The notes under the pieces were generated by a model, which searched no databases, was not told the DNA's origin, and was given only the letters and a program-made list of their open reading frames with translations. Made by a program: the position numbers and the translations under genes. 64,000 bases of DNA, taken from assembly GCF_005280205.1 (NCBI RefSeq), contig NZ_SUND01000008.1, positions 62,001 to 126,000 of the forward strand. The letters are read 5' to 3'. The DNA comes from Bacillus yapensis. GTDB lineage: Bacteria > Bacillota > Bacilli > Bacillales > Cytobacillaceae. Positions 8,879 through 17,948 of the stretch are shown here, piece after piece. The number at the start of each line of letters is the position of its first letter. Position 1 is the stretch's first letter.

Positions 8879-9925
8879 ATGGTGAAAGAAATAAATGAAA
8901 CATTTTTAAAAGCAGCAAAAGGGGAGCAAACAGATTACGTTCCTGTCTGGTATATGAGACAAGCTGGGAGATCGCAGCCAGAATATCGTGCGATTAAAGA
9001 AAAATACTCTTTATTTGAAATTACGCATCAGCCTGAGCTTTGTGCTTATGTAACAAGACTTCCTGTGGAACAATACGGGGTAGATGCTGCGATTCTATAT
9101 AAGGATATTATGACGCCACTTCCTGCAATTGGTGTAGATGTTGAGATTAAATCAGGTATTGGTCCTGTTATCTCCAATCCCATTCGTTCATTAGCAGATG
9201 TGGAGCGCTTAGGCGAAATTCATCCGGAAACGGATGTCCCATATGTGTTAGAGACAATTAAGTTATTAACAGAGGAACAGTTATCAGTTCCACTGATTGG
9301 TTTTGCTGGAGCTCCATTTACGTTAGCAAGCTATATGATCGAAGGTGGACCTTCGAAAAATTACAATAAAACAAAGGCATTTATGTATGCAGAGCCAAAA
9401 GCTTGGTTTGCGCTTATGGACAAGCTAGGTGATACGACAATTACATATGTCAAATCGCAGATTAAAGCAGGAGCTAGAGCGATCCAAATTTTTGACTCAT
9501 GGGTAGGAGCTTTAAATGTAGCAGATTACCGTACTTATATTAAACCAGTCATGAATCGGATTTTCTCAGCATTACGTGAAGAAAATGTACCACTAATCAT
9601 GTTCGGTGTTGGAGCGAGCCATCTTGCTCTTGAATGGAATGACCTCCCACTTGATGTAGTTGGTCTAGATTGGCGTCTTCCGATCAATGAGGCACGCGCA
9701 ATGGGAATTCAAAAAACGGTACAAGGTAACTTAGATCCAGCTATTCTTTTAGCCCCTTGGGATGTAATCGAAGAGAAGGCAAAGGCCATTTTAGATCTAG
9801 GAATGGCTCAACCTGGCTATATTTTTAATCTTGGCCATGGGGTTTTCCCAGAAGTTAACCCAGAAACATTGAAAAAACTTACTGCATTTATTCATGAATA
9901 TTCAGCAGAAAAATTACGTCGTTAG
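8879..9925 (+). CDS. hemE: Uroporphyrinogen decarboxylase
   Basis: The 348-residue protein converts uroporphyrinogen III to coproporphyrinogen III in haem synthesis. I start it at the ATG at 8879 ([16 protein letters not shown]), behind AAAGGTGG; an in-frame ATG at 8852 adds nine residues without family similarity. The N-terminal signature [16 protein letters not shown] holds the substrate-binding Arg residues. Further family motifs are [27 protein letters not shown] and [12 protein letters not shown], and the length matches the family (about 350). It is the first gene of hemE-hemH-hemY, the coproporphyrin-dependent haem branch of Firmicutes. Confidence 0.97.
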   Translation: MVKEINETFLKAAKGEQTDYVPVWYMRQAGRSQPEYRAIKEKYSLFEITHQPELCAYVTRLPVEQYGVDAAILYKDIMTPLPAIGVDVEIKSGIGPVISNPIRSLADVERLGEIHPETDVPYVLETIKLLTEEQLSVPLIGFAGAPFTLASYMIEGGPSKNYNKTKAFMYAEPKAWFALMDKLGDTTITYVKSQIKAGARAIQIFDSWVGALNVADYRTYIKPVMNRIFSALREENVPLIMFGVGASHLALEWNDLPLDVVGLDWRLPINEARAMGIQKTVQGNLDPAILLAPWDVIEEKAKAILDLGMAQPGYIFNLGHGVFPEVNPETLKKLTAFIHEYSAEKLRR

Positions 9926-10009
9926 TCCTGAGCATTTTGTTTGAAATGTTCGTTTGGTTTTTGGCAAGATTATGGACTAGAGACGTAAATTATGAGGTGA
10001 ACAGAAGAA

Positions 10010-10939
10010 ATGGCAAAAAAACAAATGGGTTTGCTTGTTATGGCATATGGAACCCCTTATAAAGAAGAAGATATTGAGCGTTACTATACACATATTCGTC
10101 ATGGACGTAGACCTTCAGACGAAATGCTAGAGGACTTGAAAGGTCGTTACGAGGCTATTGGAGGACTTTCTCCACTTGCTGAAACGACGAATAATCAGGC
10201 GAAAGCTCTACAAAATCACTTAAATGAAATCCAAGATGAAATTGAATTCAAATTATATATTGGATTAAAACATATCGAACCGTTTATCGAGGATGCTGTA
10301 AAACAAATGCATGATGACGGCATTGAAGAAGCTTTGAGTATTGTATTAGCTCCTCATTTTTCAACTTTTAGCATTCAGTCTTATAATGGACGTGCAAAAG
10401 AGGAAGCAGAAAAGCTAGGTGGACTTACAATTAAGTCTGTTGAAAGCTGGTACAAAGAGCCGAAGTTCATTCAATATTGGGTTGAAAAAGTGAAGGCAAC
10501 TTTCGAAGGGATGCCTGAAAAAGAGAAAAATGCAGCAGCTTTAATTGTTTCTGCTCATAGCTTACCTGAAAAAATTCTTGAACTTGGTGACCCTTATCCA
10601 AACCAGCTAAAAGAAACAGCTGAATTAATTGCGCAGGGTGCAGGAGTAAGTAACTATTACTTAGGTTGGCAAAGTGCCGGAAATACGCCAGAGCCTTGGT
10701 TAGGGCCAGATGTTCAGGACTTAACAAGAGAATTATATGAAGATCACCATTTTAAAGCATTCGTGTATACACCAGTAGGCTTTGTAGCTGAGCATTTAGA
10801 AGTATTATACGATAATGACTATGAGTGTAAGGTTATTACAGAAGAGCTTGGCGTCAGCTACTATCGTCCTGAAATGCCAAACACAGATCCATTGTTTATT
10901 GATGCAATGGCAACTGTATTACTCGATTTATTAAAATAA
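10010..10939 (+). CDS. hemH: Coproporphyrin ferrochelatase
   Basis: The 309-residue protein inserts ferrous iron into coproporphyrin III. His183 in [11 protein letters not shown] aligns with the metal-binding His183 of B. subtilis HemH, and the conserved Glu lies in [14 protein letters not shown] near residue 264. The N-terminus [11 protein letters not shown] is typical. Like other Gram-positive enzymes it has no C-terminal membrane anchor and should be cytosolic. It lies 84 bp after hemE with its own AGGTGAACAG ribosome site and 37 bp before hemY, consistent with one operon. Confidence 0.97.
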   Translation: MAKKQMGLLVMAYGTPYKEEDIERYYTHIRHGRRPSDEMLEDLKGRYEAIGGLSPLAETTNNQAKALQNHLNEIQDEIEFKLYIGLKHIEPFIEDAVKQMHDDGIEEALSIVLAPHFSTFSIQSYNGRAKEEAEKLGGLTIKSVESWYKEPKFIQYWVEKVKATFEGMPEKEKNAAALIVSAHSLPEKILELGDPYPNQLKETAELIAQGAGVSNYYLGWQSAGNTPEPWLGPDVQDLTRELYEDHHFKAFVYTPVGFVAEHLEVLYDNDYECKVITEELGVSYYRPEMPNTDPLFIDAMATVLLDLLK

Positions 10940-10976
10940 GTCATTAATCCAAACTAAGTAAAGAAGGCGATTGACT

Positions 10977-12398
10977 GTGTCTGAGAAAAAGAAAAGGGTT
11001 GTAATACTTGGGGGAGGTATTACTGGACTCACTACTGCTTTCTATTTACAGAAGGAAGCAAGGGAGAAACAGCTTTCACTAGAGGTCATTCTCGTAGAAG
11101 CGACTCACCGATTAGGTGGAAAAATGCAGACGGTAGTTCGAGACGGCTTTGTGATCGAAAGGGGACCAGATTCATTTCTGGCACGAAAGCAGAGCGCTTC
11201 CCGTTTAGCCAAGGAAGTCGGTATGGAAGACCAATTAGTTAGTAATACTGCTGGAAAGTCATACGTACTAGCTAAGGAACGTCTCCATCCAATGCCTGGA
11301 GGCTCCATAATGGGAATACCAACCCAAATCGGTCCTTTTATTACAACTGGATTATTCTCACTCGCAGGTAAAATGAGAGCGGCAGCTGATTTTGTATTAC
11401 CAAAATCAAATCCTTCTCAAGACCAGTCACTTGGTCACTTTTTTAGAAGAAGACTTGGGGATGAAGTACTTGAGAATTTGATTGAACCCCTCTTGTCTGG
11501 GATCTATGCTGGTAACATTGATGATATGAGCTTAATGTCAACATTCCCTCAGTTTTATGAGGTCGAACAAAAATATGGTAGCCTTATTTTGGGAATGAAA
11601 AAAGGTACACCTGCTCCTCCAAAGAAAACACCTAGCTCTAATAAGAGCAAAAAAGGCATGTTTCTTACGCCAAAAGGTGGATTGCAATCGATGGTTGACG
11701 CAATCGAAGCGAAGCTTGATCCAAATTCTATTTTAAAAGGACATCGAGTGGAGTACGTTCGTAAAACGGAGGAAGGCTATAATATCAAATTGAATAGCGG
11801 GGAAATCCTTCAGGCGGATTGTGTAGTTTCTACTCTTTCCCATCAGGTGTTACCTGCTATCTTTTCTGAAAACGAGTTTTTTGAAGTATTTGAGGACATC
11901 CCTTCAACTTCGGTTGCCAATGTGGCACTAGCCTTCCCAAAAGAAGCAATAGAGAAGGATATTGACGGAACAGGCTTTGTCGTTTCAAGAAACAGTGATT
12001 ATACGATAACAGCCTGTACATGGGTGCATAAAAAATGGCCTCATGCTTGTCCAGATGATAAAGTTTTATTGCGTTGCTTTGTCGGTAGAGCTGGAGATGA
12101 GACGATCGTTGATTTATCAGATGATGAGATCGTTAAAATCGTCCTTGAGGATATGAACAAGACGATGAATATTACGATGGAACCAGAGTTTGCCGTGATC
12201 TCGAGATGGAAAAACGCCATGCCTCAATACACGGTTGGGCATAAGGAACGTTTATCAAAAGTACTCGAACAAGTTGATCAACAATTGCCAGGAGTATTTA
12301 TTGCTGGGGCTTCATTTGAAGGCTTAGGAATCCCGGATTGTATCGACCAGGGCGAGGCTGCTGTTGAGAAGGTATTACAATTTGTCCAAGCTAACTAA
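10977..12398 (+). CDS. hemY: Coproporphyrinogen III oxidase (FAD-dependent, HemY/CgoX)
   Basis: The 473-residue flavoprotein oxidises coproporphyrinogen III to coproporphyrin III before iron insertion. The FAD dinucleotide motif VVILGGGITGLTTAFYLQ is at the N-terminus, followed by the family motif GGKMQT and IERGPDSFL. The C-terminal FAD motif GVFIAGASFEGLGIPDC is also present. I prefer the GTG at 10977 (MSEKKKRVV), 9 bp from AGAAGG. The TTG at 10971 is only 3 bp from it. The protein is soluble, unlike the HemG or mitochondrial enzymes. A strong terminator follows and ends the hem operon. Confidence 0.95.
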   Translation: MSEKKKRVVILGGGITGLTTAFYLQKEAREKQLSLEVILVEATHRLGGKMQTVVRDGFVIERGPDSFLARKQSASRLAKEVGMEDQLVSNTAGKSYVLAKERLHPMPGGSIMGIPTQIGPFITTGLFSLAGKMRAAADFVLPKSNPSQDQSLGHFFRRRLGDEVLENLIEPLLSGIYAGNIDDMSLMSTFPQFYEVEQKYGSLILGMKKGTPAPPKKTPSSNKSKKGMFLTPKGGLQSMVDAIEAKLDPNSILKGHRVEYVRKTEEGYNIKLNSGEILQADCVVSTLSHQVLPAIFSENEFFEVFEDIPSTSVANVALAFPKEAIEKDIDGTGFVVSRNSDYTITACTWVHKKWPHACPDDKVLLRCFVGRAGDETIVDLSDDEIVKIVLEDMNKTMNITMEPEFAVISRWKNAMPQYTVGHKERLSKVLEQVDQQLPGVFIAGASFEGLGIPDCIDQGEAAVEKVLQFVQAN

Positions 12399-12404
12399 CA
12401 AATA

Positions 12405-12436
12405 AAGACCAAATCCTATGAGGGTTTGGTCTTTTA
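12405..12436 (+). terminator. Intrinsic terminator after hemY
   Basis: AAGACCAAATCC pairs with GGGTTTGGTCTT (one G-U pair) across a 5-base loop and is followed by TTAATAT, just behind the hemY stop. Confidence 0.8.
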
Positions 12437-12609
12437 ATATACGAATAAATGTTCGTTTTGTGAAGCACTCAAATTAAAAAGCGAGTATCCTCGATTTCCA
12501 TATTATTAGTATAAAACAATTTTTAATTGTAGTCTATATTTTATCTGAAAATTCTTTTATATTAATAACACCTGGCCGGGAAAGCAGTGAAATGGAGGAT
12601 CTCTTGTAT

Positions 12610-13836
12610 ATGCGTTATTGGGATTATAATTTAAAAGTTCGTCTCATTGGCGAAGCGATGTTTAATTTACTGTATTGGATGTACTTTCCGTTTATTGCCC
12701 TCTATTTCAGCATGGAATTGGGAAATCATGTAGCAGGGTTACTTATGACCGTCCCTCCGATCATAAGTATGTTAGGGAGCTTGATTGGAGGTAGCCTAGC
12801 CGACAGTCTGGGAAGAAGACCCATGATGTTAGTTGGGTCGACTCTTCAAGCAATGATGTTCATAGCATTTGCGATGTCGTGGTCTCCGTGGCTTGATTAC
12901 CTTGCTTTTATCGGCATTGGCTTAGGCGGTGCCATGTACCGACCACCTAGTGCTGCGATGGTAGCCGATTTAATTCCAGAGTCAGAACGTCGCCAAGTAT
13001 TCGCGACCTTTACGACGGCAAAAAACATCGGAGCTGTACTCGGTCCAGGACTTGGAGCGATTTTTTTCTTTCAATATCGATCTGAACTTTTATGGACTTG
13101 CGCGATCGTATTGCTCGCATACACATTCGCGATATTTTTCATTGTTAGGGAAACGAAGCCGAATTCGGTTCATGAAAAAGCTTCGATTGGAACAATCATT
13201 ATACAACAATGGAAAGAGTATCATATTATTCTTCGTGATAAAATATTCGCGATTTACCTATTGGCAGGCGTATTTTTTGTAGTGACGGTTATGCAACTCG
13301 ATTTATATTTGCCTGTATACTTTGTGGAGCATGTCCCATCTCAAACGCTTATTCACTGGAACGATTGGTCATTTAACTTAACCGGTACAGAAGCTTTTGG
13401 TTGGATATTAGGATTGAATGGACTGTTATTTGTTTTATTCGTATTACCTGTTACAAAGTGGTTAAAAAATTGGAAAGAACGGGATGTCTTTATTCTCTCA
13501 TCATCTATATCAGGAATTGGAATGCTTGCATTAGGGTTTCACACAAATATTTGGTACTTATTTATTGTGACGATTATTTTTACCTTTGGAGAACTGATGC
13601 GCTCGCCCGTGATGGAGAGCTTTGTCAGTCATTATGCACCTCCTGACGCGAGAGGAAAGTACATTGGTGCAGATAATTTACAATATACAATTGGAAGGTT
13701 TTTAGCTCCAATCACCGTCTTTTTATCTGAATGGGTTGAACCTATGGGAATATTAGGTTTATTATTTATTTTTTCGTTGATAAGTGTGTTTCTATATTCG
13801 AGGTTGTTTAAAATGTACCAAGCTATTGACAATTAA
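12610..13836 (+). CDS. MFS transporter (drug/proton antiporter-like)
   Basis: The roughly 408-residue protein has about 12 hydrophobic helices. The loop between helices 2 and 3 carries the MFS signature GGSLADSLGRRP, and RPPSAAMVADLIPE lies in the following region. I start it at the ATG at 12610 (MRYWDYNLKVRLIGE), 11 bp behind GGAGG. A TTG at 12604 is equally close to the ribosome site, and the ATG at 12592 lies upstream of it and is unlikely. The TetR gene lies only 69 bp downstream with its own promoter, so the MFS gene may or may not belong to that regulon. Substrate unknown. Confidence 0.85.
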   Translation: MRYWDYNLKVRLIGEAMFNLLYWMYFPFIALYFSMELGNHVAGLLMTVPPIISMLGSLIGGSLADSLGRRPMMLVGSTLQAMMFIAFAMSWSPWLDYLAFIGIGLGGAMYRPPSAAMVADLIPESERRQVFATFTTAKNIGAVLGPGLGAIFFFQYRSELLWTCAIVLLAYTFAIFFIVRETKPNSVHEKASIGTIIIQQWKEYHIILRDKIFAIYLLAGVFFVVTVMQLDLYLPVYFVEHVPSQTLIHWNDWSFNLTGTEAFGWILGLNGLLFVLFVLPVTKWLKNWKERDVFILSSSISGIGMLALGFHTNIWYLFIVTIIFTFGELMRSPVMESFVSHYAPPDARGKYIGADNLQYTIGRFLAPITVFLSEWVEPMGILGLLFIFSLISVFLYSRLFKMYQAIDN

Positions 13837-13853
13837 ATCTAAAGGAGTACAAT
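13826..13853 (+). promoter_or_regulatory. Promoter of the TetR regulator gene
   Basis: A perfect TTGACA, a 16-bp spacer and TACAAT overlap the 3' end of the MFS gene. The regulator's operator-like palindrome lies about 15 bp past the -10 box, around the expected transcript start. Confidence 0.7.
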
Positions 13854-13868
13854 AGATTTCGTACTGAT

Positions 13869-13891
13869 TGACCGAATTAGACATTTGGTCA
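13869..13891. promoter_or_regulatory. Operator-like inverted repeat before the TetR gene
   Basis: TGACCGAAT-TAGAC-ATTTGGTCA is a 23-bp dyad with 8 of 9 arm positions paired. It lies between the -10 box and the TetR start codon. The same half-sites at the same spacing recur before yhgE at 14504, which points to a TetR-family operator. Confidence 0.7.
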
Positions 13892-13905
13892 GAAGAGGTG
13901 ACGAA

Positions 13906-14478
13906 ATGGCTGTTGATAGAAGACAACTAATTGTTGAAGCTGCAACTAAGTCCTTTTCCTTGTTTGGTTTTAAGGCAACGACGATGGAGCAAGTCGCAAA
14001 AATTGCGAATGTAGGAAAAGGCACAATCTATACTTTTTTCAAGACAAAAGAAGAGCTTTTTGATGAGATTACGAATAGTCTCATTAAGGAGATGAAGCTT
14101 GCTGCAGAAGAATCGATTGATGAATCTAAATCTTTTCAAGATAATGTTCACCGAGCATTATACCGAATTTTGGAGTTTCGCCTTGAGCATCAGCTGACGA
14201 TTAAGCTATTCCAAGAGGGCAGAGAAATGAGAACACCAGCTGTCATGGAAGTGATTGAGCGAATCGAAAAAGCCATTTTGAATTTTATTAAAGATAAGAT
14301 TAAATTGGCGATTGAGAAAGATGAAATTCAACCATGTGACCCGGAGCTTACTGCGTTTGTCATGATTAAGATGTATATTGCCCTAATTTTTGATTGGGAA
14401 AAAAATCATCAGCCTTTAACCAAGGAAATGATCGCAAAAACATTGGAACAACATATTTTTCAAGGGTTGTCAAAATAG
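13906..14478 (+). CDS. yhgD: TetR/AcrR-family regulator (YhgD-like)
   Basis: The 190-residue protein starts MAVDRRQLIVEAATKSF at 13906 behind GAGGTG. The N-terminal TetR helix-turn-helix (about residues 8-55) includes FKATTMEQVAKIANVGKGTIYTFFKTKEELF; the rest is an all-helical ligand and dimer domain of normal size. Length and position directly before yhgE match B. subtilis YhgD. Matching TGACC/GGTCA dyads before this gene and before yhgE imply repression of both by the protein. The inducer is unknown. Confidence 0.9.
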   Translation: MAVDRRQLIVEAATKSFSLFGFKATTMEQVAKIANVGKGTIYTFFKTKEELFDEITNSLIKEMKLAAEESIDESKSFQDNVHRALYRILEFRLEHQLTIKLFQEGREMRTPAVMEVIERIEKAILNFIKDKIKLAIEKDEIQPCDPELTAFVMIKMYIALIFDWEKNHQPLTKEMIAKTLEQHIFQGLSK

Positions 14479-14503
14479 ATAATCCTTCCTTTTTGAACAA
14501 AAA

Positions 14504-14526
14504 TGACCAAATGAACAAAACGGTCA
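14504..14526. promoter_or_regulatory. Second copy of the TetR operator, before yhgE
   Basis: TGACC, a 13-bp centre and GGTCA form a 23-bp dyad with the same outer half-sites and spacing as the site at 13869. It ends 19 bp before the yhgE start codon. The arms are less symmetric (ATTTGGTCA expected, AAACGGTCA present). Confidence 0.65.
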
Positions 14527-14545
14527 ATAATTATGGAGGTTAAGA

Positions 14546-16714
14546 ATGAAAGCAGAATTACGTCAACTTTTCACAAATAAGAAACTCTTAATCCCTGTAA
14601 TTGCAATATTGTTTATTCCGATATTATATAGTGGCATGTACTTATGGGCCTTTTGGAATCCGTATGGTCACCTTGAAGATCTTCCGGTTGCGATCGTAAA
14701 TGAAGATAAAGGTGCCACATTTGAGGGAGAACAGTTAAAACTAGGGGAAGAATTAGTCGATAAATTGAAGGAAAATCATGAATTTGACTATAAATTTATC
14801 GATAACGAAGAAGCCTATAAGGGATTGGAAGAAAGAAAGTATTATTTACTTGTAGAAATTCCTGAGAATTTCTCAGAAAATGCGACTACTTTATTGGATG
14901 AGAAACCGAAGAAGTTAGAATTGATTTATGTTGCAAATGAAGGTACAAATTTTCTAGCTTCGCAAATTGGTGGAAACGCAATGGAGAAGATTAAGAGTTC
15001 AATTTCGGAAAAAGTTACCGAAACCTATGCTGAATCAGTGTTCGCGAATATTGAGGAGCTAGCAGATGGAATCGAACAAGCAAGTGAAGGTGCCGGAAAG
15101 CTCACAGATGGTTCTATTGATTTAAATAACGGTACGAAGGAACTTCATGAGCATCTGGTGGAATTGGCTAGTAAATCGATTGAGTTTAATCAAGGTATGA
15201 ACAGTGCCAACTCAGGTTCCACAGATTTAGCATCTGGGATTACAACGCTGAATGAAGGCTTAACAGAATTAGGAAAAGGACATTCACAGTTAACGGCGGC
15301 TTCGAAGGATATTGCAGAAGGGAATACTGAGCTTGCAAAAGGAATTTCTGATGCTAAAGCAGGGATTGATCAGATGGATCAGAAGCTACCTGAAATGACG
15401 TCAGGAACTGAACAGCTTGCTCAAGGGGCAGAAAATTTATCTAGTTCTTTGAATACATGGAGCACAGAGGCACAAAAAGTGAATGGTGGATTGAGTTTGC
15501 TTCAGCAAAAGCTTGCTGGTGTCATGGCCGGAATGGAGCCAGCTGAGAGACAAGAGCTTCAGGCACTTTTAGCTAATCTCCAAACAGGAGCAACACAATT
15601 GTCCGAATCAGCTGGGGTTATTTCAAATGGTGCAGCAGGACTTGCTGGAAATTTAAATACTCTAAGCGAAAAACAGGGAGAACTTGAACAAGGTGTTCAT
15701 CAACTAGCTTCAGGCAGTGCCATGCTTCAGGCAGGTTCAGATAAAATTCTTGCAGGAGAAGAACAATTCCAGGCAGGAATGACGACTTTTGATCAGAAAT
15801 TAGCAGAAGCACAATCGGGTGCAGGTAAACTTGCGGAAGGTGCTTCAAGTCTACAAAGTGGTTTGAATGAATTAACACAAGGAACGGAAAAGATTACAAG
15901 TGGTGCAAGTCAATTGGAAGATGGTGCAGGCAAGCTTGCTGATGGGACAGATGAGGTTGCAGCAGGAAGCAAGGAATTATCTGAAAAGCTTGCTGATGGA
16001 GCGAAGGAAGCAACATCTGTTGATGCAGATAAGGAAACCTACAATATGATGGCTAATCCAGTAGAAATTAAGGATGAAAAAATCAATCATGTACCCAACT
16101 ATGGTACTGGATTTGCTCCATACTTTTTGTCACTGAGTTTATTCGTTGGGGCATTAATGATTTCTATCGTATTTCCATTTAGAGAGCCAGCGTCTGTTCC
16201 TCGAAATGGAATGAGCTGGTTCACAAGTAAATTTACGATTCTTGCAGGAATTGGAATTGTTCAAGGTTTAATTGCAGCTGCCATTTTGATGGGAGTATTA
16301 GGGTTAGAGGTTCAAAATATTACATTGTTCCTATTGTTTGTCGTTGTGACGAGTCTTACCTTTGTCGCATTAATTCAATTTTTTGTAACACCACTTGGAG
16401 ATCCAGGAAGGTTTGTTGCCATTCTTATCTTGATTCTCCAATTAACAACAAGTGCAGGGACATTCCCATTAGAATTAATCCCAGGATTTCTTCAGAAAAT
16501 CCATGCGTTTTTGCCGATGACTTACTCGGTTCAAGGATTTAAAGCGGTCATTTCTAGTGGAGACTTTGGATTTATGTGGCATAACCTTTTCATTTTGTTA
16601 GGTTTTATGTGCGTATTTATTGTTGGAAGCTTACTATATTTCCGCTTCAAGCATAAGCGACAATTTTATGTGTTAGCTAAAAAAAGGCGAATAAAAAAAG
16701 GCCAGCTGTTATGA
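14546..16714 (+). CDS. yhgE: YhgE/Pip-family membrane protein
   Basis: The 722-residue protein has one N-terminal membrane helix (about residues 15-36), a long extracellular region (about 40-520) and five or six C-terminal helices (about 525-710). The outer region carries many coiled-coil-like repeats of the type L-A-x-G-A-x-x-L, for example LASGITTLNEGLTELGKG and LEDGAGKLADGTDEVAAG, typical of YhgE/Pip and phage-infection-protein relatives. Such proteins serve as phage receptors in lactococci and resemble EsaA/YueB-type components; their normal role is unclear. The stop codon falls inside the following terminator hairpin. A TetR operator-like site precedes the gene. Confidence 0.92.
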   Translation: MKAELRQLFTNKKLLIPVIAILFIPILYSGMYLWAFWNPYGHLEDLPVAIVNEDKGATFEGEQLKLGEELVDKLKENHEFDYKFIDNEEAYKGLEERKYYLLVEIPENFSENATTLLDEKPKKLELIYVANEGTNFLASQIGGNAMEKIKSSISEKVTETYAESVFANIEELADGIEQASEGAGKLTDGSIDLNNGTKELHEHLVELASKSIEFNQGMNSANSGSTDLASGITTLNEGLTELGKGHSQLTAASKDIAEGNTELAKGISDAKAGIDQMDQKLPEMTSGTEQLAQGAENLSSSLNTWSTEAQKVNGGLSLLQQKLAGVMAGMEPAERQELQALLANLQTGATQLSESAGVISNGAAGLAGNLNTLSEKQGELEQGVHQLASGSAMLQAGSDKILAGEEQFQAGMTTFDQKLAEAQSGAGKLAEGASSLQSGLNELTQGTEKITSGASQLEDGAGKLADGTDEVAAGSKELSEKLADGAKEATSVDADKETYNMMANPVEIKDEKINHVPNYGTGFAPYFLSLSLFVGALMISIVFPFREPASVPRNGMSWFTSKFTILAGIGIVQGLIAAAILMGVLGLEVQNITLFLLFVVVTSLTFVALIQFFVTPLGDPGRFVAILILILQLTTSAGTFPLELIPGFLQKIHAFLPMTYSVQGFKAVISSGDFGFMWHNLFILLGFMCVFIVGSLLYFRFKHKRQFYVLAKKRRIKKGQLL

Positions 16715-16728
16715 AACAGCTGGCTTTC
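16701..16728 (+). terminator. Intrinsic terminator overlapping the end of yhgE
   Basis: GCCAGCTGTT-ATGA-AACAGCTGGC is a perfect 10-bp stem followed by TTTC. The yhgE stop codon lies in the loop, so the last codons are part of the hairpin. Confidence 0.8.
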
Positions 16729-16906
16729 AATTTGGAAGGGATTATGGAACAAAATGCAGGCGCAAATTGTTTCCAGTAAAACATGGATCTATTTGAGACA
16801 ATTTCACAATGATTTTAAAAAACGAACAGTTAAGCTGGGGACTATCTAAGTTCGTTTCTTAAACTGTTTCATTATGAAATAGATTCAAATACTTAAAATA
16901 ATAAAA

Positions 16907-17041
16907 TTATAGATTTATAACACCTTGGCAATGATCGCATTGGTTGCTATAGCATTCGTGTTGTTCTTCAATCTTGGCCCCACAGTTGCTGCATTCCTTG
17001 GCTGGTAAATTCCTGAAAAATTCAACGATGCTCTCAATCAT
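16907..17041 (-). CDS. yhfH: YhfH-family small zinc-ribbon-like protein
   Basis: This 44-codon gene starts at the ATG at 17041 behind a strong GGAGGCAG ribosome site. The protein begins MIESIVEFFRNLPAKECSNC and has two cysteine pairs, C-x2-C (CSNCG) and C-x2-C (CDHCQ), plus one more Cys and nearby His, suggesting metal binding. B. subtilis has a protein of this size and name directly before yhfI, and the order is the same here, though this gene is divergent from yhfI. The function is unknown. It is the only gene I see in the 486-bp space between yhgE and yhfI; the 180 bp after the yhgE terminator show nothing else. Confidence 0.8.
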   Translation of the reverse strand: MIESIVEFFRNLPAKECSNCGAKIEEQHECYSNQCDHCQGVINL

Positions 17042-17200
17042 TTGTACTGCCTCCTTGTGTTGTTGGTGTTTGAAACAGTTTAACTATTAACTTAATTGTA
17101 TTATAACAGTTAGGTGAGTGTCAATCCTGATTTTATAAATTTTAAAACAAATACTTTATAATATAAGTTAGACAAAAGTTTCAATTGAGGAGGTACTATT

Positions 17201-17935
17201 TTGAAGTTAACAGTTATCGGTTTTTGGGGTGGTTATCCAAAAATAAACGAAGCGAGCACAGGCTATTTACTGGAGCATGACGGGTACCAATTGCTTCTTG
17301 ATTGTGGGAGCGGGGTCCTGTCGAAAATGCAGAATTTTATTGAGCCAGAGGACCTCGATGCCGTTCTTATTTCTCATTATCATGCTGACCATATTGCCGA
17401 CATCGGTGTCCTGCAGCACGCTCGTATTATCAAAGATTTTCTAGGTGAGAAGCCAGAAACACTCCCAATCTATGGACATACCTTAGACGAATATGAATTC
17501 GCCAAGCTAACTCATAAAGGGATAACAGAAGGAGTTGCCTACGACCCGCAAAAAACTTTAAAGGTTGGTCCTTTTGCGGTACAATTTTTAAGGACGAATC
17601 ACCCAGTCCCATGCTTCGCAATGAGAATTGAAGCGGGAGGAAAAGCGCTTGTTTATACAGCGGATACTTCCTTCAAGGATGAGTTTATACCTTTTTCCAC
17701 TGATGCTGATCTGTTGCTTGCAGAGTGCAATTTCTTTAGCCATCAGGATGGTCGTAATGCTGGTCATATGAACAGCACAGATGTAGGGAAATTGGCGAAG
17801 GAAGCAGGGGTAAAACAGGTGATTCTAACTCATCTGCCTCAATACGGTGAGCTATCGAAATTAGTTCAAGAGGCAGGAGAAATCTACAATGGCCCGATTG
17901 CGTTAGCAGAATACGGGAAAGTTGTAACATTATAA
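17201..17935 (+). CDS. yhfI: Metallo-beta-lactamase-fold hydrolase (YhfI-like)
   Basis: The 244-residue protein starts at a TTG at 17201, 6 bp after GAGGAGGT. It has the metallo-beta-lactamase metal motif HYHADH (ISHYHADHIADIG, about residues 64-76), a central Asp in VYTADTSF and a late His in ILTHLPQYG. These match the cytosolic RNase Z/phosphodiesterase-like branch of the fold. Size and its place before lplJ match B. subtilis YhfI. The substrate is not known. It ends 13 bp before lplJ, and the shared spacing suggests co-transcription. Confidence 0.9.
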   Translation: MKLTVIGFWGGYPKINEASTGYLLEHDGYQLLLDCGSGVLSKMQNFIEPEDLDAVLISHYHADHIADIGVLQHARIIKDFLGEKPETLPIYGHTLDEYEFAKLTHKGITEGVAYDPQKTLKVGPFAVQFLRTNHPVPCFAMRIEAGGKALVYTADTSFKDEFIPFSTDADLLLAECNFFSHQDGRNAGHMNSTDVGKLAKEAGVKQVILTHLPQYGELSKLVQEAGEIYNGPIALAEYGKVVTL

Positions 17936-17948
17936 GGAGATGACATCA

